From assembly GCF_021462225.1 (NCBI RefSeq), contig NC_061815.1, positions 49,908,373 through 49,972,372 of the forward strand: DNA of 64,000 nucleotides, given 5' to 3'. Origin of the DNA: Girardinichthys multiradiatus (lineage: Eukaryota; Chordata; Actinopteri; Cyprinodontiformes; Goodeidae). The position numbers and the translations under genes are program-made. This document shows positions 1-12,649 of this stretch, in pieces (position 1 is the first letter of the stretch; every line of letters begins with the position of its first letter). The notes beneath the pieces are model-generated. The model was not told the DNA's origin. It was given only the letters and a program-made list of their open reading frames with translations, and made no database searches.

Positions 1-160
1 CTCGTTACTGTGTTCTTTGTATTGTTTTCTAAGTAGGATTATACAGAAATCTACGTCATTCTCTTTGAATCTCTCTATCTTGGTATCTTTTTGTTTGGTA
101 CAGAGATGATATTTGTTGCGAATCTGTGCTATTGAAATAAACTAAATTGATCTGAGTTGA
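1..160 (+). other. possible tail of an upstream gene's 3' UTR
   Basis: AT-rich sequence ending in a canonical AATAAA at 136-141, with no open frame of note. In human, CTBP1 lies next to SPON2 on its 5' side and in the same orientation, so the end of a ctbp1 3' UTR would be expected somewhere left of spon2 on this strand. The signal is seen; the gene assignment is inference from synteny only. Confidence 0.2.
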
Positions 161-840
161 GCTAATTATCCACCAGGAATTTACACCCATCCAATGTTTA
201 TCGAAGAAAATGGAAAAACCTGGTTGAGTAAAACTATGACATCACTAGACCCCTCTTCCTCACTAATACCAGACACAGTACTCAACACTAATAAGCTGTT
301 GTATTTACCCAAACATTGCCAAGTGTAGTCTAGTGTCATCAGGATGTGTATTTGACTGGTATGAGATATTTTTGGCTAAGTGTGCACCAGTGAAAACCAA
401 GCTTGCACATTTTTTAATGTGTTTAATTAATTTCCACTGTTATCCGACCCTAAATGGGATTATGGATCCAATTACTTAATCAGATGTGCTTTGAATCCTA
501 TGTTAGACCTACAGAACCTGTCTCTGTTGTGGTTACGCAAATAGAACAACGTTTATTGCTGTTTGGGGTTTGTTTGGACACCGAGGCACAGATAAAACGT
601 TGTGTATCCAGCAGTAAGCTCTATGAGCCAGGCTTGGATAACGTCTGACAGTATTTTGATTCAGTAGGAGTGTCTGTTATTCTCTGAGGGCAGAAGGTTT
701 TCAAGTAACACTAGATGGGCGACTCCTACATAAACTCTTTAAAGTGTTTGTGTGTTTTTCTTGATGCATCAAGAAAATATAACCCAATCTGTTTTTGAGA
801 AAGCTGAGTTCAATCTGACAAGTAACACTCAGGCCTGATT
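161..840. other. no gene recognised
   Basis: AT-rich unique-looking sequence. The single short open frame at 454-648 shows no recognisable motif or splice context. Confidence 0.5.
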
Positions 841-1260
841 ACTGTGTGACCTGCAAAAACAAGAAATCACTTAAACAGAACCTGTCTGACAACATGAAGT
901 AGGCTAAAGGATGTTAAAAGGCAACACATTATGTCCTGATCCAAAGAAATTCAAAAAATGATTAGAAACTGTCATTAACATTTCTAAGGCCTTGAGAACC
1001 ACAGTTTCTTTAAGAGCGGTATCTCCATTATCCACAAATGAAGAAAACATGGATTACTCCAAGAGCTCAGACACAGCTCCTCCAGGACGCCACAAAGAAC
1101 CCAGACAACATCTAAAGCTCTGCAGGCCTCCCTGACTCAGCTAAGGTCAGAGGTCATGATCCAACAATAAGGAGAGACAAAAATGGCCTCAATAGGAGAG
1201 TTCCAAGGCCAGAACCACTGCTGACCCAAAATAACACACCGGCCTGTCTTTGTTTTCCTA
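841..1260 (+). mobile_element. degenerate Tc1-like transposase fragment
   Basis: Conceptual translation in shifting frames gives fragments like those of the N-terminal half of Tc1-like transposases: a Ser/Leu-rich helix-turn-helix stretch, then a segment rich in Pro, Arg and Thr resembling the linker with a GRPR-like motif. Stops and frameshifts are frequent, and neither terminal inverted repeats nor the catalytic domain can be seen. It is a dead fragment; the subfamily is not determined. Confidence 0.5.
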
Positions 1261-1890
1261 AAGAAAGTGATTTTGAGACTGTGTACATGATCTTTGTGAG
1301 AAAGAGCCTTAACAAATGTTTTTGGTTTGAGTTACATCAGTTCTTTTAGTTTCATTGAAAACATCATAAAAGGCAGTGAAATACCAGACCTTAACAATGT
1401 GGTTTTTATTCCTATTCCATTTACAAAACATGGAACATTTTCTTAGACGGACATTAATACCAGAAACATGTCTTGTAGCAATAGGTTTACATCAAAAATA
1501 CTGCTTCATACTTTAGCAAAACATCTAATGGGGATTTTTAAAACATGAACAGTTTCTTGTGATTTACCAACATCAGCTGAAGCTAAAATGCCTTGATGGC
1601 GTGGATAAAAACTGTCCTTCATGGTTTGTTCTGGACTCCGTCTGACATGCTGCACTCAACCAAACCAGAATAAGCAACACTTGAGCCTACGGTGTAACTC
1701 CGTCATGATTAAAATACATCTGTTGGAAAACAGAGCACTGAAAATCCAAATTCAATTTCTTTGGAAAAACTATATAAATCTTAAAGATTACTTTGCAAAC
1801 AGGACCACCCTAAACTTTCTGTTATACCCCTTGCCTTTTTTTAACATTTTGCCACATTGCACACAACAAACCTCTATATAATTTATCAGG
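1261..1890. other. no gene recognised
   Basis: AT-rich sequence. An 86-codon open frame at 1621-1881 has no recognisable domain and no gene-like codon bias. Confidence 0.5.
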
Positions 1891-1894
1891 ATTT

Positions 1895-2300
1895 CATGTG
1901 ACCAAGTCATGCATCATGTCAACATCTTTTACAGATGAAAATCTGAAAAGTGTGGCATGCAGGAACTTGTACTCTTTCACCCAAGCTGTTCCATGAGTAG
2001 ATATGGCCCAACTGTAAACCTACTAAGAGACGGACGTCAACCTAAACTGTCATGATTTGTAGGTGTTTGAGTTTTGGGTTTTTCATCTGGTCATGATTAT
2101 GTTTTCCAAGTGGTGCTTTCGTTTTATTCCTTTAGGCTTTGTTTCTTGCTTGTTCTGTTTTAGTTGCCCCTCCCTGCTACTGTCAGACCATAATCATCTT
2201 CATTCGGTCCACCTGCTCCATGCCCATCAGTCTCACAGATATCCTGAGGTTTTTGATTAATGTGACAAAATGTGAAAAGGTTCAAGAGGTATGAATATTT
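1895..2300 (+). mobile_element. internally deleted Tc1-like remnant (family T1) carrying an insertion
   Basis: The left part (about 1930-2045) has the inner terminal-repeat phrase 'gaaaatctgaaaagtgtgg' and a piece matching the transposase linker of the T1 copies at 18.0 and 20.0 kb (GGACGTC..CCTAAACTG). The right end (about 2260-2300) is the outer terminal repeat, 'gacaaaatgtgaaaagg' followed by GTATGAATA. Between them, 2048-2255 belongs to a different repeat. Only short ends of the original element survive. Confidence 0.6.
2048..2255 (+). repeat. interspersed repeat inserted in a Tc1 remnant
   Basis: Begins TGTCATGATT..AGGTGTTTG and continues as a T/G-rich tract. The same terminus occurs in reverse complement at about 50270-50320, at the end of the copy occupying 49740-50320. 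It interrupts the T1 remnant, so it is the younger insertion. I recognise the pattern as a common teleost interspersed repeat but cannot assign its class. Confidence 0.5.
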
Positions 2301-5300
2301 TGCGAGGATCTGTAAAAATCAAATATCTGCAGTTGGAGTCAGGTATGATAAGATTCTATGCTGTGAGATCTTGCAATATTAAAACATGACATTCAAAACA
2401 CAAAATCTATTTTTAGAAATGGGTCTGGACTGCATCTGTTGTTCAAACTGTGGGTCAAACACAGCCTGAGTCACAGAGTCATTATTTTTTTGTGAAAACA
2501 AAAATAAATAACTTCAAATGTTTCTTTGGCATTCACTGTCTTAGAAATAGACAACCACAAAAAACTGCAACTCAAACCTGGACTGGGTAATTCTACGCTG
2601 ATTAAAGGTTCTTTAAAAAAAAGGTCAAACTGGTATCTGAAAACAAACAAAACTAATACATCATTCTTAATTTTCCCAAATTATTTCTAAAATCTTCTCT
2701 CATAAATCAGCATTCTCCATCATCTCTAGTTGCAGTGTAATACATTTCTGACTGAAATGATCATTTAAATCCTTATTTTATCAAAATATAAATCTTTATT
2801 TTCTGTATTTGTCCAATAGATGTAACTTAAAGAGAGCAGGGTCATGGTCTTTCTGTGGATAACTTGACACATCGGTCAATCCGTACAGCAAAAATAAGCA
2901 GTGAGCTGCTGGTTCTAACTCCTAGTAGCATAAAAACTTGGCAAACAAGACGTAACAGCCAGCCTTCGTTTAATTACAACTTGATATCCCTTGTGTTTCT
3001 CTTAAAAGCAGCATTATAATGTGTCAATACCGCAGCCTTGAGCTTTAATACTGAACAGCTGCTCCCACTTCCTCCCAGATTCTGATCTCCCAGCGACTCC
3101 GTCCAGACGCCTCAATAGAGCACATATGGAGGAAACCAAAACCAGCTTTATCACTGCCTTCCTCTCCAGCTGAAATAAATTCAGGTACTTTCGCAACCTG
3201 ACAAAACTGGACCACGCTGTATGGTGACCTCTATATTTCTAGACAGAATGTAGGAAAGGACCACTGTGCTGGAAAAGTTAGACCTTTTTTTCTTTTTACA
3301 AAGAAGTCTTGTAAATCATGTCCTTTATACCTCCGGACGGGGGTTCAACGCCTAACCACAGGGTGGGAGGTAAGCATAATGGGAAAAACAGGAGGGGATC
3401 TCACTTCAGTGGGTCGGAGAGAGATGGAGATTCAAGAAAAAGACTGAAAGAAAATGATAGAGTGCATGGGAGGTGAAAGTAGAAGTCTCGAGTTGATTAG
3501 AGGAAGGTACGGCAGCAGAAACTGTCAGAATAATGAAGTATTAGGGAGGTCATCGGGAAAACAGCAAAAAACTAATTAAATAAACATTTTATCAAGTTCA
3601 TTGTTTACCTTTAATGTAACCATGAATTTAGTAATTTAATTTAAAAACTAATCACTCAGTGAAATCCAATTTAAACTATAATACCGGGAAATTATAAAAA
3701 ATCCGGCTGAAATTGAAATCAATTGGTTCAACTGTTTTAGTTTTCTTTTTCACAGTAAAGTAACATTTTAATTTGGTGGGGTATTATCTGTTATCATTCA
3801 GTCCTGTTAGCTATAGTAGCGATTCATTTTAAAGGTTATGCTGCTGAATAAAACTGGGAATGTAAACTATTTAACAAACTACAGGCCTGCTTCTCTTTTC
3901 CCACAAACCTCCAAAGTTCTAGGATGACTTTTGAAGAACAGACCAGGCAAAGAAACAAGTACAAGCTTCTCAGCAGCAGTCGGTTCAGTTTGAGCACAAA
4001 CAGCTTGACCTCGATCCAAACAGCTTTGTGAAGAAGTTTCTCCTCAACATAAGTCAAGAGACGGGAGGTTGGAACAAACCTGCAGAGATCCAGCCGGTCC
4101 TGTGAGTAGTGGAATAGCTCAATGCTGGACCAAGTAAGGCACTTTTTCCTGTTCTGTTGTGAGAGATCCGGTGCTAAAAACCGATGGATCAGAGCTGGTT
4201 CCCGATCTTTTTGTCCCCCTTTTTCCTCCACGCTTAGGACAAAGTTAGATCTTCGAACTCTTAGAACCCCTTTATTTAGGATCTGAGAGAGCGACTCGTG
4301 GTAATTTTAGATATTAATCAGTTAAATTACTATTTTAAACAACCATAAATCTTCCCACTGAATTAGTAGTTTCTAGAATAATTCGTGTTTCTTTTCCTTG
4401 CTTGATAGCTTTTACATGTTTGTCTTTATTCATCTGTAGAGATGTATCCAAGAAATGTATCCATTTTAATTGAAGCACTACTTTTTTGCATTGATTCTAA
4501 ATAAACTTAAATCCTGGGAAACAGGTAGGAACCAGTCGATTCTGCTTTTTATTAATAGTGATCACTCAATGGAAGATAAATAATTCATCCTTTTTATTCA
4601 TGTTGATAGCCTGTGTGACTGATTGGTGCTTTAACATTAAAATAATTCACCACAGCTTAATTGCTGACACTTATTTTTGCCTATGTCAGCAAAAAAGAAA
4701 CTTACTGAATCTACACAGACCTCCACCCCACCCTCACAAAAAGGTTATGATGTGCTCAAATATTGAGGTCAGAACCAGACTGGATTTGGGGAATCGAGTA
4801 AAAGACAAAGAGCAAACTCAGCAGCAGGGTTTTAATAGTCTGCAGTCACCTAATATGCTGGAGCAGAGCTGATCCATGAATCTCAAATATAAACTGCTTG
4901 AGCCATGACATCTAATATTTGCTTGTCGGACTGCGGTGGGTTTGGATGATTGATGGCACACATACTCAACAAAGTCAGTTACAGCAGCCTGTGTTCTGCT
5001 GGTCAAACAGGAGACCTAAAATAATGATTTGTCAATTAGTTCAGGAAGGTCAGCGGGTTTATGTGATTCAGTTCTTCTTTGGCTCGGTTTGCATCTTATC
5101 TGTCAACTTAACGCATCTTTAAAACTAAAGTGATTCCATGTGTTGATTAATCCTTTACAACCAGGCAGAAAAGCTTCTGGTTGTTTGAGATGTAAAGGAC
5201 ACAAAACGTTATTTATGAATCAGCGAGTTTATCAGCACATTAAATATAACCACTGATAAACTAAACCTGCCGAATAAAGACCTGAAACTGAGCAGCTTAC

Positions 5301-6380
5301 AGAGGATAAACTGGGATCATTTGTTGACTGGTTGATCAAAGCAGCAAAACAACCGTATCATATCTTTAGATTGGAAATAATTTTTAGCTCTCACACAATT
5401 ATCACGTTAAACACAATTAGTTACCTGCTATACTAATTCTTCACAACCTCATCACTCCTTTTTACAGAAGAAGGCTCAGTTGAAACCATAAAAGTTCACA
5501 AAGGCAAGAATACTAGGCAACGAAACCACTTCAAAATAAATTCTAACCCAAACTGAATTGACGTCATTGTGAAAAGTATTAAACTTTTCTAATCGATTAA
5601 TCAACACCTGGAGTTCCAGCTGTTTCAAATCATTCCTTGGTGTGTATTTTACCAACGGCTCCTTATAAGAGTTACTGATGGTTATGGGACTGACTGAGGT
5701 GCAACACCCAGCTCTGTCTAAGGCGTTTATTGGCTAAAGCATAAACCTTTCTCCTAAAAATCAGTTGGCAGCAGCCGGTAAGTGCTGGTTGCATTTACAG
5801 CATCGCACAGTTCAAAGGTTAACACGGCTCATAAACACTGCCACTTCCAAACAAGAAAACAAAAGAGCAATAAAAGAAACTACAAATATTTAATTATAGT
5901 CCATACGTCCTCTGGTGTCCATTTGGTCATAATGACCACATGTCTCCACACCTTAAGGTCTTTGTCCCTGAGAACATTTGCAAACTGTAATCTGGCTTTT
6001 TGTGTTGCTTTTGGACTAATGGCTTCTTCCTCTCTGAGTGGTCTTTCAGCCCATGTTGGATAATCTCTCGCTCTTACCAGCTACAGCAGCATCTACAAAG
6101 CTTTAGTTCTGGGCTTGATTCACCAGAACCCGTCTCCTTCCTGGACGGTATGACGGTGGAATGTCCCCATGCTGTTTATACTTGCATATAATTATTTGAA
6201 CCGATAAACGTGCTGAAAGTGTTGCCTAAAATACATCCACAGGTCTGTCTCCACTCCTATCAGAAGAGTTACATTTACACACCCTCCATTTCTGCTACCT
6301 GTATGACCCCTTCTCTTTTCCAATGGTTATAATCAGTCTGACAGAGAGAGGTATCCCAATCCTTGTGGTTTTTAGTATAA
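2301..6380. other. gene-free stretch, nothing assigned
   Basis: No exon, tRNA or transposon that I can support. A 131-codon minus-strand open frame at 3836-4231 is the longest, and has no recognisable domain. Short open frames at 3014-3196, 4558-4872 and 5782-6191 look random. Decayed repeats may be present below my detection limit. Confidence 0.45.
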
Positions 6381-6470
6381 CAATGACCATCAGTGGGACC
6401 CTTTGTGGGGTTCCTTGAGACGACATTGTTGTAAATAAGCGCCGTTTAACTAAATAATCTGAACTGAAAC
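6380..6470 (+). repeat. LINE-type 3' tail, short copy
   Basis: Contains the phrase 'ccttgagacgacattgttg' followed by a GCGC..TTTAA..TAAT block. It is a diverged version of the 3' tail seen complete at 7310-7385, and sits directly upstream of the longer copy. Confidence 0.5.
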
Positions 6471-7385
6471 TATCTGTGTAGTTATGCTGCTATAGGCTTA
6501 GGCTGCTGGAGGACATAACGACCACTTTCACCCTCTTCGCTACATTCTCACACTACTCTCCAATTTTGCATTATTTGCTGTTATTTCAGCTTTTAACTTT
6601 ATGTTCTCTATTTTCTCTTCCTAGAAGCTACACCTGGCCTGACTTTGTGTCTACCTGTGACACCTTTCTGGAGAGGGGCATCGTCCAAGCTTCTGCTGGC
6701 AACAACTTAATGCTCACCTTCTACAGATGATCCACATAGCCCTGTCTTTTAGTGTTTAACCCTTTCTCTCTCCTAGACATGGCTACTGACTGAGCTTCTA
6801 CTGTAACTAACTCTATGTTCTCTCTTTCAGACTCTAACCTTGAAAACTGGATCAGAGTTTATCTGTTCTTTCTTTCTAGATGAAACGACTAAAGGAGCTA
6901 CATCCATTAACATTTACTTTTCCTTCCCATAGAAAGTACTCCTGGATCAGTGCTTCTTTGTTCTCTTTGTGTCTCTGCTCTGTTCTCTCAAACCTCCAGT
7001 CGGTTGTGGCAGATGGCCGCTCACACTGAGCCTGGTTCTGGTTCTGCTGGAGGTTTCTTCCTGTTAAAAGGGAGTTTTTCCTCTCCATTGTCGCTACATG
7101 CATGCTCAGTATGAGGGATTGCTGCAAAGTCAACCCCAGTGACTGTCCACTGTCTCTACATGCTCATCCAGGAGGAGTGAATGCTGCAAGTCACTGACTG
7201 GATGCAATCTGCTGGGTTTCCTTAGATAGAAAAACTTTTTATCCAATTTGAATAAATAACTGAATCTGACTGAACTGTTCAATTGTTAGGATTAATTGGA
7301 ATGTATGAACCTGACTGTTGTGAAGTACCTTGAGACGACATGTGTTGTGAATTGGTGCTATATAAATAAAACTGAATTGAATTGA
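6471..7385 (+). repeat. 3' region of a non-LTR retrotransposon (teleost LINE family)
   Basis: A long non-coding unit. It includes the block 'gaggtttcttcctgttaaaa', the CTCCATTGTCGC segment, and the terminal phrase GTGAATTGGTGCTATATAAATAAAAC followed by repeats of TGAATTGAAT. Reverse-complement copies of the same unit lie at 15565-16005 and 36240-36690, and a tail-only copy at 22995-23105. The terminal ATATAAATAAA-type tail with short A/T-rich repeats is typical of L2/Rex1-like elements in fish. The reverse-transcriptase part is missing here; a fragment of such an ORF lies nearby at 8530-8950. Confidence 0.65.
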
Positions 7386-8525
7386 ATTTACATGCCATGA
7401 TCTGGGCTTCCCAACTTGTTTATAGGATAAATAATCTTAATGTATGTCAAGTTTATAATACAATATAATCAAATATGATAATCTCTTGCCCTATTTCCCA
7501 GTGCTAATAAGAACATTTCATTCTTTTGACTATTTTTGTTTTATTCGTGTTTTGCTAGCACTTATGAGCCCGTTAATTCAATGACAGTTTTAATTCTTTT
7601 AATAAAAATAAATAAGTTGGAATTGATTGCAGTCTCACATTTTAATCCCCAGACAATACAATCACAAACCTGAGTGAAGCATGAGCCAAACCAGGGACTG
7701 GATTACAGTTTCCACTAACACGGAAATGTTCAAATGAGTGCACGTGGACCGGGAATACTCCCACACAGTGGAGGAAATTATTCCCGGAAATTGGGGGTAA
7801 TAATGGTAACAAGGCTGTCGGGAGAAGTGGAGTTTGGGCTAGCAGCAAGAACCTGATGATAGGAGATAAGACATTATGTGTCCGACTGCACGTGTGTTTG
7901 TATAGACTGGCAGTCATAATGTTTAACTGATGAGTTGTTTGTTGTGAAATACTTTTCACATAAAGTAGTGCTTGCGTCTATTTATGTGCAGATGACCACA
8001 AGAACCTGCATCTGTTTGTGTCCATGAAAGATACTTAGGATCAACAAACCAATCGCAGTCAAACATGAAACCAGATGACCTCACATCCTCTCAGGACAGC
8101 AAATAAACACACAAGAAGATCTTCTGTTTACTGGCAGTGTGGTCCACTGGTCTGACACATGATGGTCTTCAAGCAGCATTTAACATCTTAACTTTCTTCC
8201 TAAAACCAACCAGTTCAGCTTTGTTCTATGTCTCCTCTTGGAAAGCATCTCAACAGTGTAGGACAACAATGACAACAACTTGTACATCAGCTTTGGATCA
8301 CATTCCTTGGCCATAACACTTTGTTCCTCATTAAAAAACTTAACTTGTTTTCAAGGTATTGGAGAGGCTGACATGAAGGTAGGGTTTAGAAAACATACCA
8401 AGCTAATATGTTTCCTCACTATGTCCTTACTATGTCGTCCTTACGGTTCTTTTAGGACTTTTCGGATCTTGTTGTCTGATGTCTTTCCAGCGTATGACTG
8501 AGACAGGATTAACTCTTAGCTGTCT
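7386..8525. other. no gene recognised
   Basis: No motif, splice context or repeat recognised. The open frames at 7642-7959 (minus) and 8280-8501 (plus) show no domain. Confidence 0.45.
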
Positions 8526-8529
8526 GACT

Positions 8530-8950
8530 CTATTTGCTAACAACTGGAAGGAACTTGTACCCATGCACTACCATTTCATCCCTTCCTACGTTCATTTGGT
8601 ACCTAGAACCAATTAACAATAACTCATGGACATATTACCAGTTTCTTTACTGGTCTCAAAAAACATCAATCTGGCTGCTGCAGTTCATCCAAAATGCTGC
8701 AGCTAGAGTCCTGACCAGCACCAGGAAAATGGATCAAACCAGTCCTTAAATCACTGCTGCACTATAAGGCATTAAATGTTGCTGGGCCTTAATCTGTTTT
8801 AAAGTTACTGGTCGGGTATGAACCATCTGGACCACTCAGGTCATCAGTTCTCTCAGTATTCTCAGGACCAGAACTGAACAACAGGAGGCAGCATCTAGTT
8901 TCTATGCTCCTTAGTTCTTAAATCAACTCCCTGAAAACCTGCAGAGACAG
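8530..8950 (+). mobile_element. LINE reverse-transcriptase C-terminal fragment (L2/Rex1-like)
   Basis: Translation around 8640-8745 gives ..LLQFIQNAAARVLTSTRK.., the stretch found just after the polymerase domain of L2/Rex1-type LINE ORF2 in fish. The downstream sequence, in shifted frames, continues with recognisable family text: a YKALN-like block, a PYEP-like block, and a segment ending at LENLQRQ. Frameshifts and stops interrupt it throughout. It is a dead 5'-truncated copy. Confidence 0.7.
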
Positions 8951-8999
8951 TTAATGATGAAGAAAAATAATAATAATGCCAAACATTTGTATTGGAGTA

Positions 9000-9440
9000 A
9001 AAGCAAAATATGTTATGATTTTTGTACCCTGATGTTTCCAACCACTAACCTTAGGGTATCTGACAGAGATTTTTAGGTGACAGATCAACACAAAGTAGAG
9101 TGTATTAGTGAAATGGAAGGAAAATGAAAGATTTTAAACTTTTTGTTAGAAATAACCCCCCTTACAGCTACAGGTCTATTAGGGTATGTTGCTACCATCA
9201 TTGCTCATCTACACACTGACATTTCTGCCCACTGTTGTTTGCAGAGTAGCTCAAGCTCAGTCAGACTGGACGGAGAGCGTACGTGGACAATTTTCAAGTC
9301 CTGCCACAGATTCCCAGTTGGATTTAGGTCAGGACTTTGACTACGTCATTTTAACACATGAATATGTTTTGATCTCTACCATAGTTTTGCCTATTTTCAC
9401 TAATGTTTTGTCAATTTATCTTTGGTGAGGATATTTTCAA
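9000..9440 (-). mobile_element. Tc1-like remnant, C-terminal end
   Basis: On the minus strand the sequence reads as the end of a Tc1-like transposase: fragments equivalent to SPDLNP-type text around 9310-9345 and an LTELELL-type helix around 9245-9270. Left of it (9060-9145) is a terminal-repeat-like stretch ('caacacaaagtagagtgta', 'gaaatggaaggaaaatgaaa') characteristic of family T1. The N-terminal half is missing. Confidence 0.65.
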
Positions 9441-10053
9441 CACTGAATAAAAAAGGAGTTCATCTGTTTCCTCAAGCATGAATTAAAAGCTGATTGTAGT
9501 GAAAGACTGACAGCTAGGTAAGTGAACACATCATGGTAAGGCATGCGTCCTGCTGCATGCACATCCACTTCACAAAACAAGACAGAAGCATTGCGTGTCC
9601 CATAAACAAACCAGGTGTTCGGTAATACTGATTTATCGCCCACAATAAAACTGAACACAGCGCACCACTGTTCTGTGTGCATGAGGAAAGAGGGCGGTGC
9701 TGGGTTAGTTTTCCTCTTTCAAAGGTCATTGCCTCCAAACACGCTGGAATATGCAGACCATTGTAATTAACGTTGGAAATGAAGCTGAATGAGGGCGAGC
9801 GGTCTGCATGGGTCTGAGTGTAGATGCTACAGTTTGTTTTTGTAGGGAACCATGTGGATGTCATTAGTTGTGGGCTGATTCAGCCTGCTGACATATTTGT
9901 GTCTGTGTGTGAGTTTGTCACCTCCAAGTTCAGTGTGTCAAGCAGCACCACCCTCGCCTCAACAGACTCACAAGGTCTTCACAAAAATTCGCCCCAAAAA
10001 TTTAGCAAACAGTAATAATTTTAGTAGTGAGATTTAATGACAACAAAACATTA
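9441..10053. other. no gene recognised
   Basis: Overlapping minus-strand open frames at 9437-9682 and 9514-9864 have no recognisable domain or splice context. Confidence 0.45.
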
Positions 10054-11680
10054 CAGTGCCTTGTGAAAGTATTCAGCCCCCTTGAACTTTTCAACTTCTT
10101 GCCACATTTCAGGCTTCAAACATAAAGAAATAAAATTATAATTTTTTGTGAAGAATCAACAATAATTGGGACACAATCATGAAGTGGAATGAAATTTATT
10201 GGATGTGTCAAACTTTTTTAACAAATACAAAACTGAAAAGTGGGGCGTGTAATATTATTCAGCCCCTTGCGTTAATACTTTGTAGCGACATCCTTTGCTG
10301 CAATTACAGCTGCAAGTCTCTTGGAGGTTTGTTTCTATCAGTTTTCACATCAAGAGACTGAAATTCTTGCCCATTCTTCCTTGTAAAACAGCTGGAGCTC
10401 AGTGAGGTTGGATGGAGAGCGTTCGTGAACATCAGTCTTCAGCTCTTTCCACAGATTCTTGATTGGATTCAGGTCTGGACTTTGACTAGGCCATTCCAAC
10501 ACCTGGATATGTTTATTTGTGAACCATTCCATTGTAGATTTGGCTTTATGTTTTGGATCATTGTCTTGTTGGAAGATAAATCTCCGTCCCAGTCTCAGGT
10601 CTCTTTCAGACTCCAACAGGTTCTCTTCCAGAATGGTTCTGTATTTGGTCCCATCCATCTTCCCATCAATTTTGACCATCTTCTCTGTCCCTGCTGACGA
10701 AAAGCAGGCCCAAACCATGATGCTGCCACCACCATGTTTAACAGTGGGCATGGTGTGTTCAGGGTGATGAGCTGTGTTGTTTTTACACCAAACATATCGT
10801 TTTGCATTGTGGCCAAACAGTTTAATTTTGGTTTCATCTGACCAGAGCACCTTCTTCCACATGTTTGGTGTGTCTCCCAGGTGGCTTGTGGCAAACTTTA
10901 AACGAGACTTTTTATGGATATCTTTGAGAAATGGCTTTCTTCTTGCCACTCTTCCATAAAGGCCAGATTTGTGCAGTATACGACTGATTGTTGTCCTATG
11001 GACAGACTCTCCCACCTCAGCTGTAGATCTCTGCAGTTCATCCAGAGTGATCATGGGCCTCTTGGCTGCATCTCTGATCAGTCTTCTCCTTGTTCGAGAT
11101 GAAAGTTTAGAGGGACGGCCGGGTCTTGGTAGATTTGCAGTGGTCTGATACTCCTTCCATTTCAATATGATTGCTTGCACAGTGATCCTTGGGATGTTTA
11201 AAGCTTGGGAAATCTTTTTGTATCCAAATCCAGCTTTAAACTTCTCCACAACAGTATCTCTGACCTGCCTGGTGTGTTCCTTGGTCTTCATGATGCTCTC
11301 TGTACTTTGAACAGAACCCTGAGACTATCACAGAGCAGGTGCATTTATACGGAGACTTGATTACACACAGGTGGATTCTATTTATCATCATCAGTCATTT
11401 GGGACAACATTGGATCATTCAGAGATCCTCACTGAACTTCTGGAGTGATTTTGCTGCACTGAAAGTAAAGGGGCTGAATAATATTGCACGCCCCACTTTT
11501 CAGTTTTTTATTTGTTAAAAAAGTTTGACACATCCAATAAATTTCATTCCACTTCACGATTGTGTCCCACTTGTTGTTGATTCTTCACAAAAAATTAGAA
11601 TTTTATTTCTTTATGTTTGAAGCCTGAAATGTGGCAAGAGGTTGAAAAGTTCAAGGGGGCCGAATACGTCCCTTTTTATA
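10054..11680 (-). mobile_element. Tc1-like transposon with about 215-bp terminal inverted repeats
   Basis: The left terminal repeat begins CAGTGCCTTGTGAAAG directly after a TA dinucleotide (10052-10053) and runs to about 10270. Its inverted copy occupies about 11467-11680. The two arms match along most of their length, including the phrases AGCCCCCTTGAAC and TGACACATCCAATAAATTTC, but the outermost 20 bp or so of the right arm have diverged, so the right end is approximate. A single transposase frame lies between on the minus strand. Long arms with repeated end motifs are usual for IR/DR-type Tc1 elements in fish. Confidence 0.9.
10350..11291 (-). pseudogene. Tc1-like DD34E transposase, catalytic Glu replaced by Lys
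   Basis: Open frame of 313 codons, close to family length (about 340). In order it shows two helix-turn-helix regions (about residues 1-110), a GRPR-type motif in RPGRPSK (56-62), the first catalytic Asp in WSDET (D152), the second in QQDND (D243), and the C-terminal block SPDLNPIKNLW. The third catalytic residue should be Glu 34 residues after D243, in NPIENLW; here it is Lys (K278, codon AAG where GAG is expected). The frame also ends early at RISVS: TGA, then TGA and TAG, precede a still readable tail that would add about 30 residues. Family members use these three acidic residues to bind metal and cut DNA, so this copy should be inactive. Neighbours are only its own terminal repeats. Confidence 0.9.
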
Positions 11681-12649
11681 CAGTTTATGTAAAGATCAGG
11701 TTTCAGATCCATAGGTTTTAAACAAAAACATTTCCCAAACTGAGGTAGGAGGAGATGCTCATCAGGCGTCCGACATGGGCTGGAAAAATATTTTTCAGGT
11801 CTGAAACTGTATGGAACTTTATTTGTATTTCCAGACTTTATTGCCTATCCGAAGCCACATCCATCCATCCATCCATCCACAACTCAAAAACAAGAACAGA
11901 ACAAGACCAGTAGATACAACTTTGTTTGAATTCATGACCATCTTGTTTTTAATGGCAGCTGATGGTGAAATGTTACCAGCTGCCATGAAACACCTGAAGA
12001 AGACCACTGCTGTTGGCAGCCTCTGGTAAAACTGTAATGGTCCTTTGAACTTAGATGCTGATGGCTCACTGAAAGAAGGATGATGCAGGTACAGCAGTCG
12101 TCAGGACGTTCAGAGCATATCTAAGGACCATAGCAAACAATGCTAGGTAAGATCAGCTTATCATAGCTCTGTGGTCTAGCAGAACACTGGTTAATACAGT
12201 GATGTGAAACAGAAGAGACTTCCCAGAAGAGACTGCTTCAGTACAAATGGTGAGTTGTGTGCCATGGCGGTTGATAATAGCTACAGTGTGTGGATGAGCT
12301 TCTGCTTCACTCACTGAAAACCTCTACAATGACGTCTGAACAATCTTCATCTGTGAAGAAGCTGACTCAAATGCCCCACTTAAACCCAACACTTATGGTA
12401 CAGCCAGACACGCTGGTATTTTCCATTTCTCTCAGGCAGCCATGTAATGTCTGCAATCTGACAACAGAAGGACACCACAGCATTTTAGAGCCATTCAGAG
12501 TCACTGCAATTCAGCCCAGTTGTGAAGGAAACTACCAAATACGGAAATGTCCCTCATACAAAAATATGAAGCAAATTTTGTTTATCTTAAATGATTTGAA
12601 GCGTATTATGTTGGCTGGGAAGATACCTAAAAGATGGTACTACAGGTTA
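11681..12649. other. no gene recognised; one short ATCC run
   Basis: Contains a short (ATCC)n run at about 11861-11878. The 144-codon plus-strand frame at 12290-12724 runs into the next transposon's terminal repeat and shows no domain; I regard it as chance. Confidence 0.45.

Noticed and set aside
3836..4231. 131-codon minus-strand frame
   Set aside because: Longest frame in the left part, but no recognisable motif, splice signals or coding bias; possibly an old repeat.
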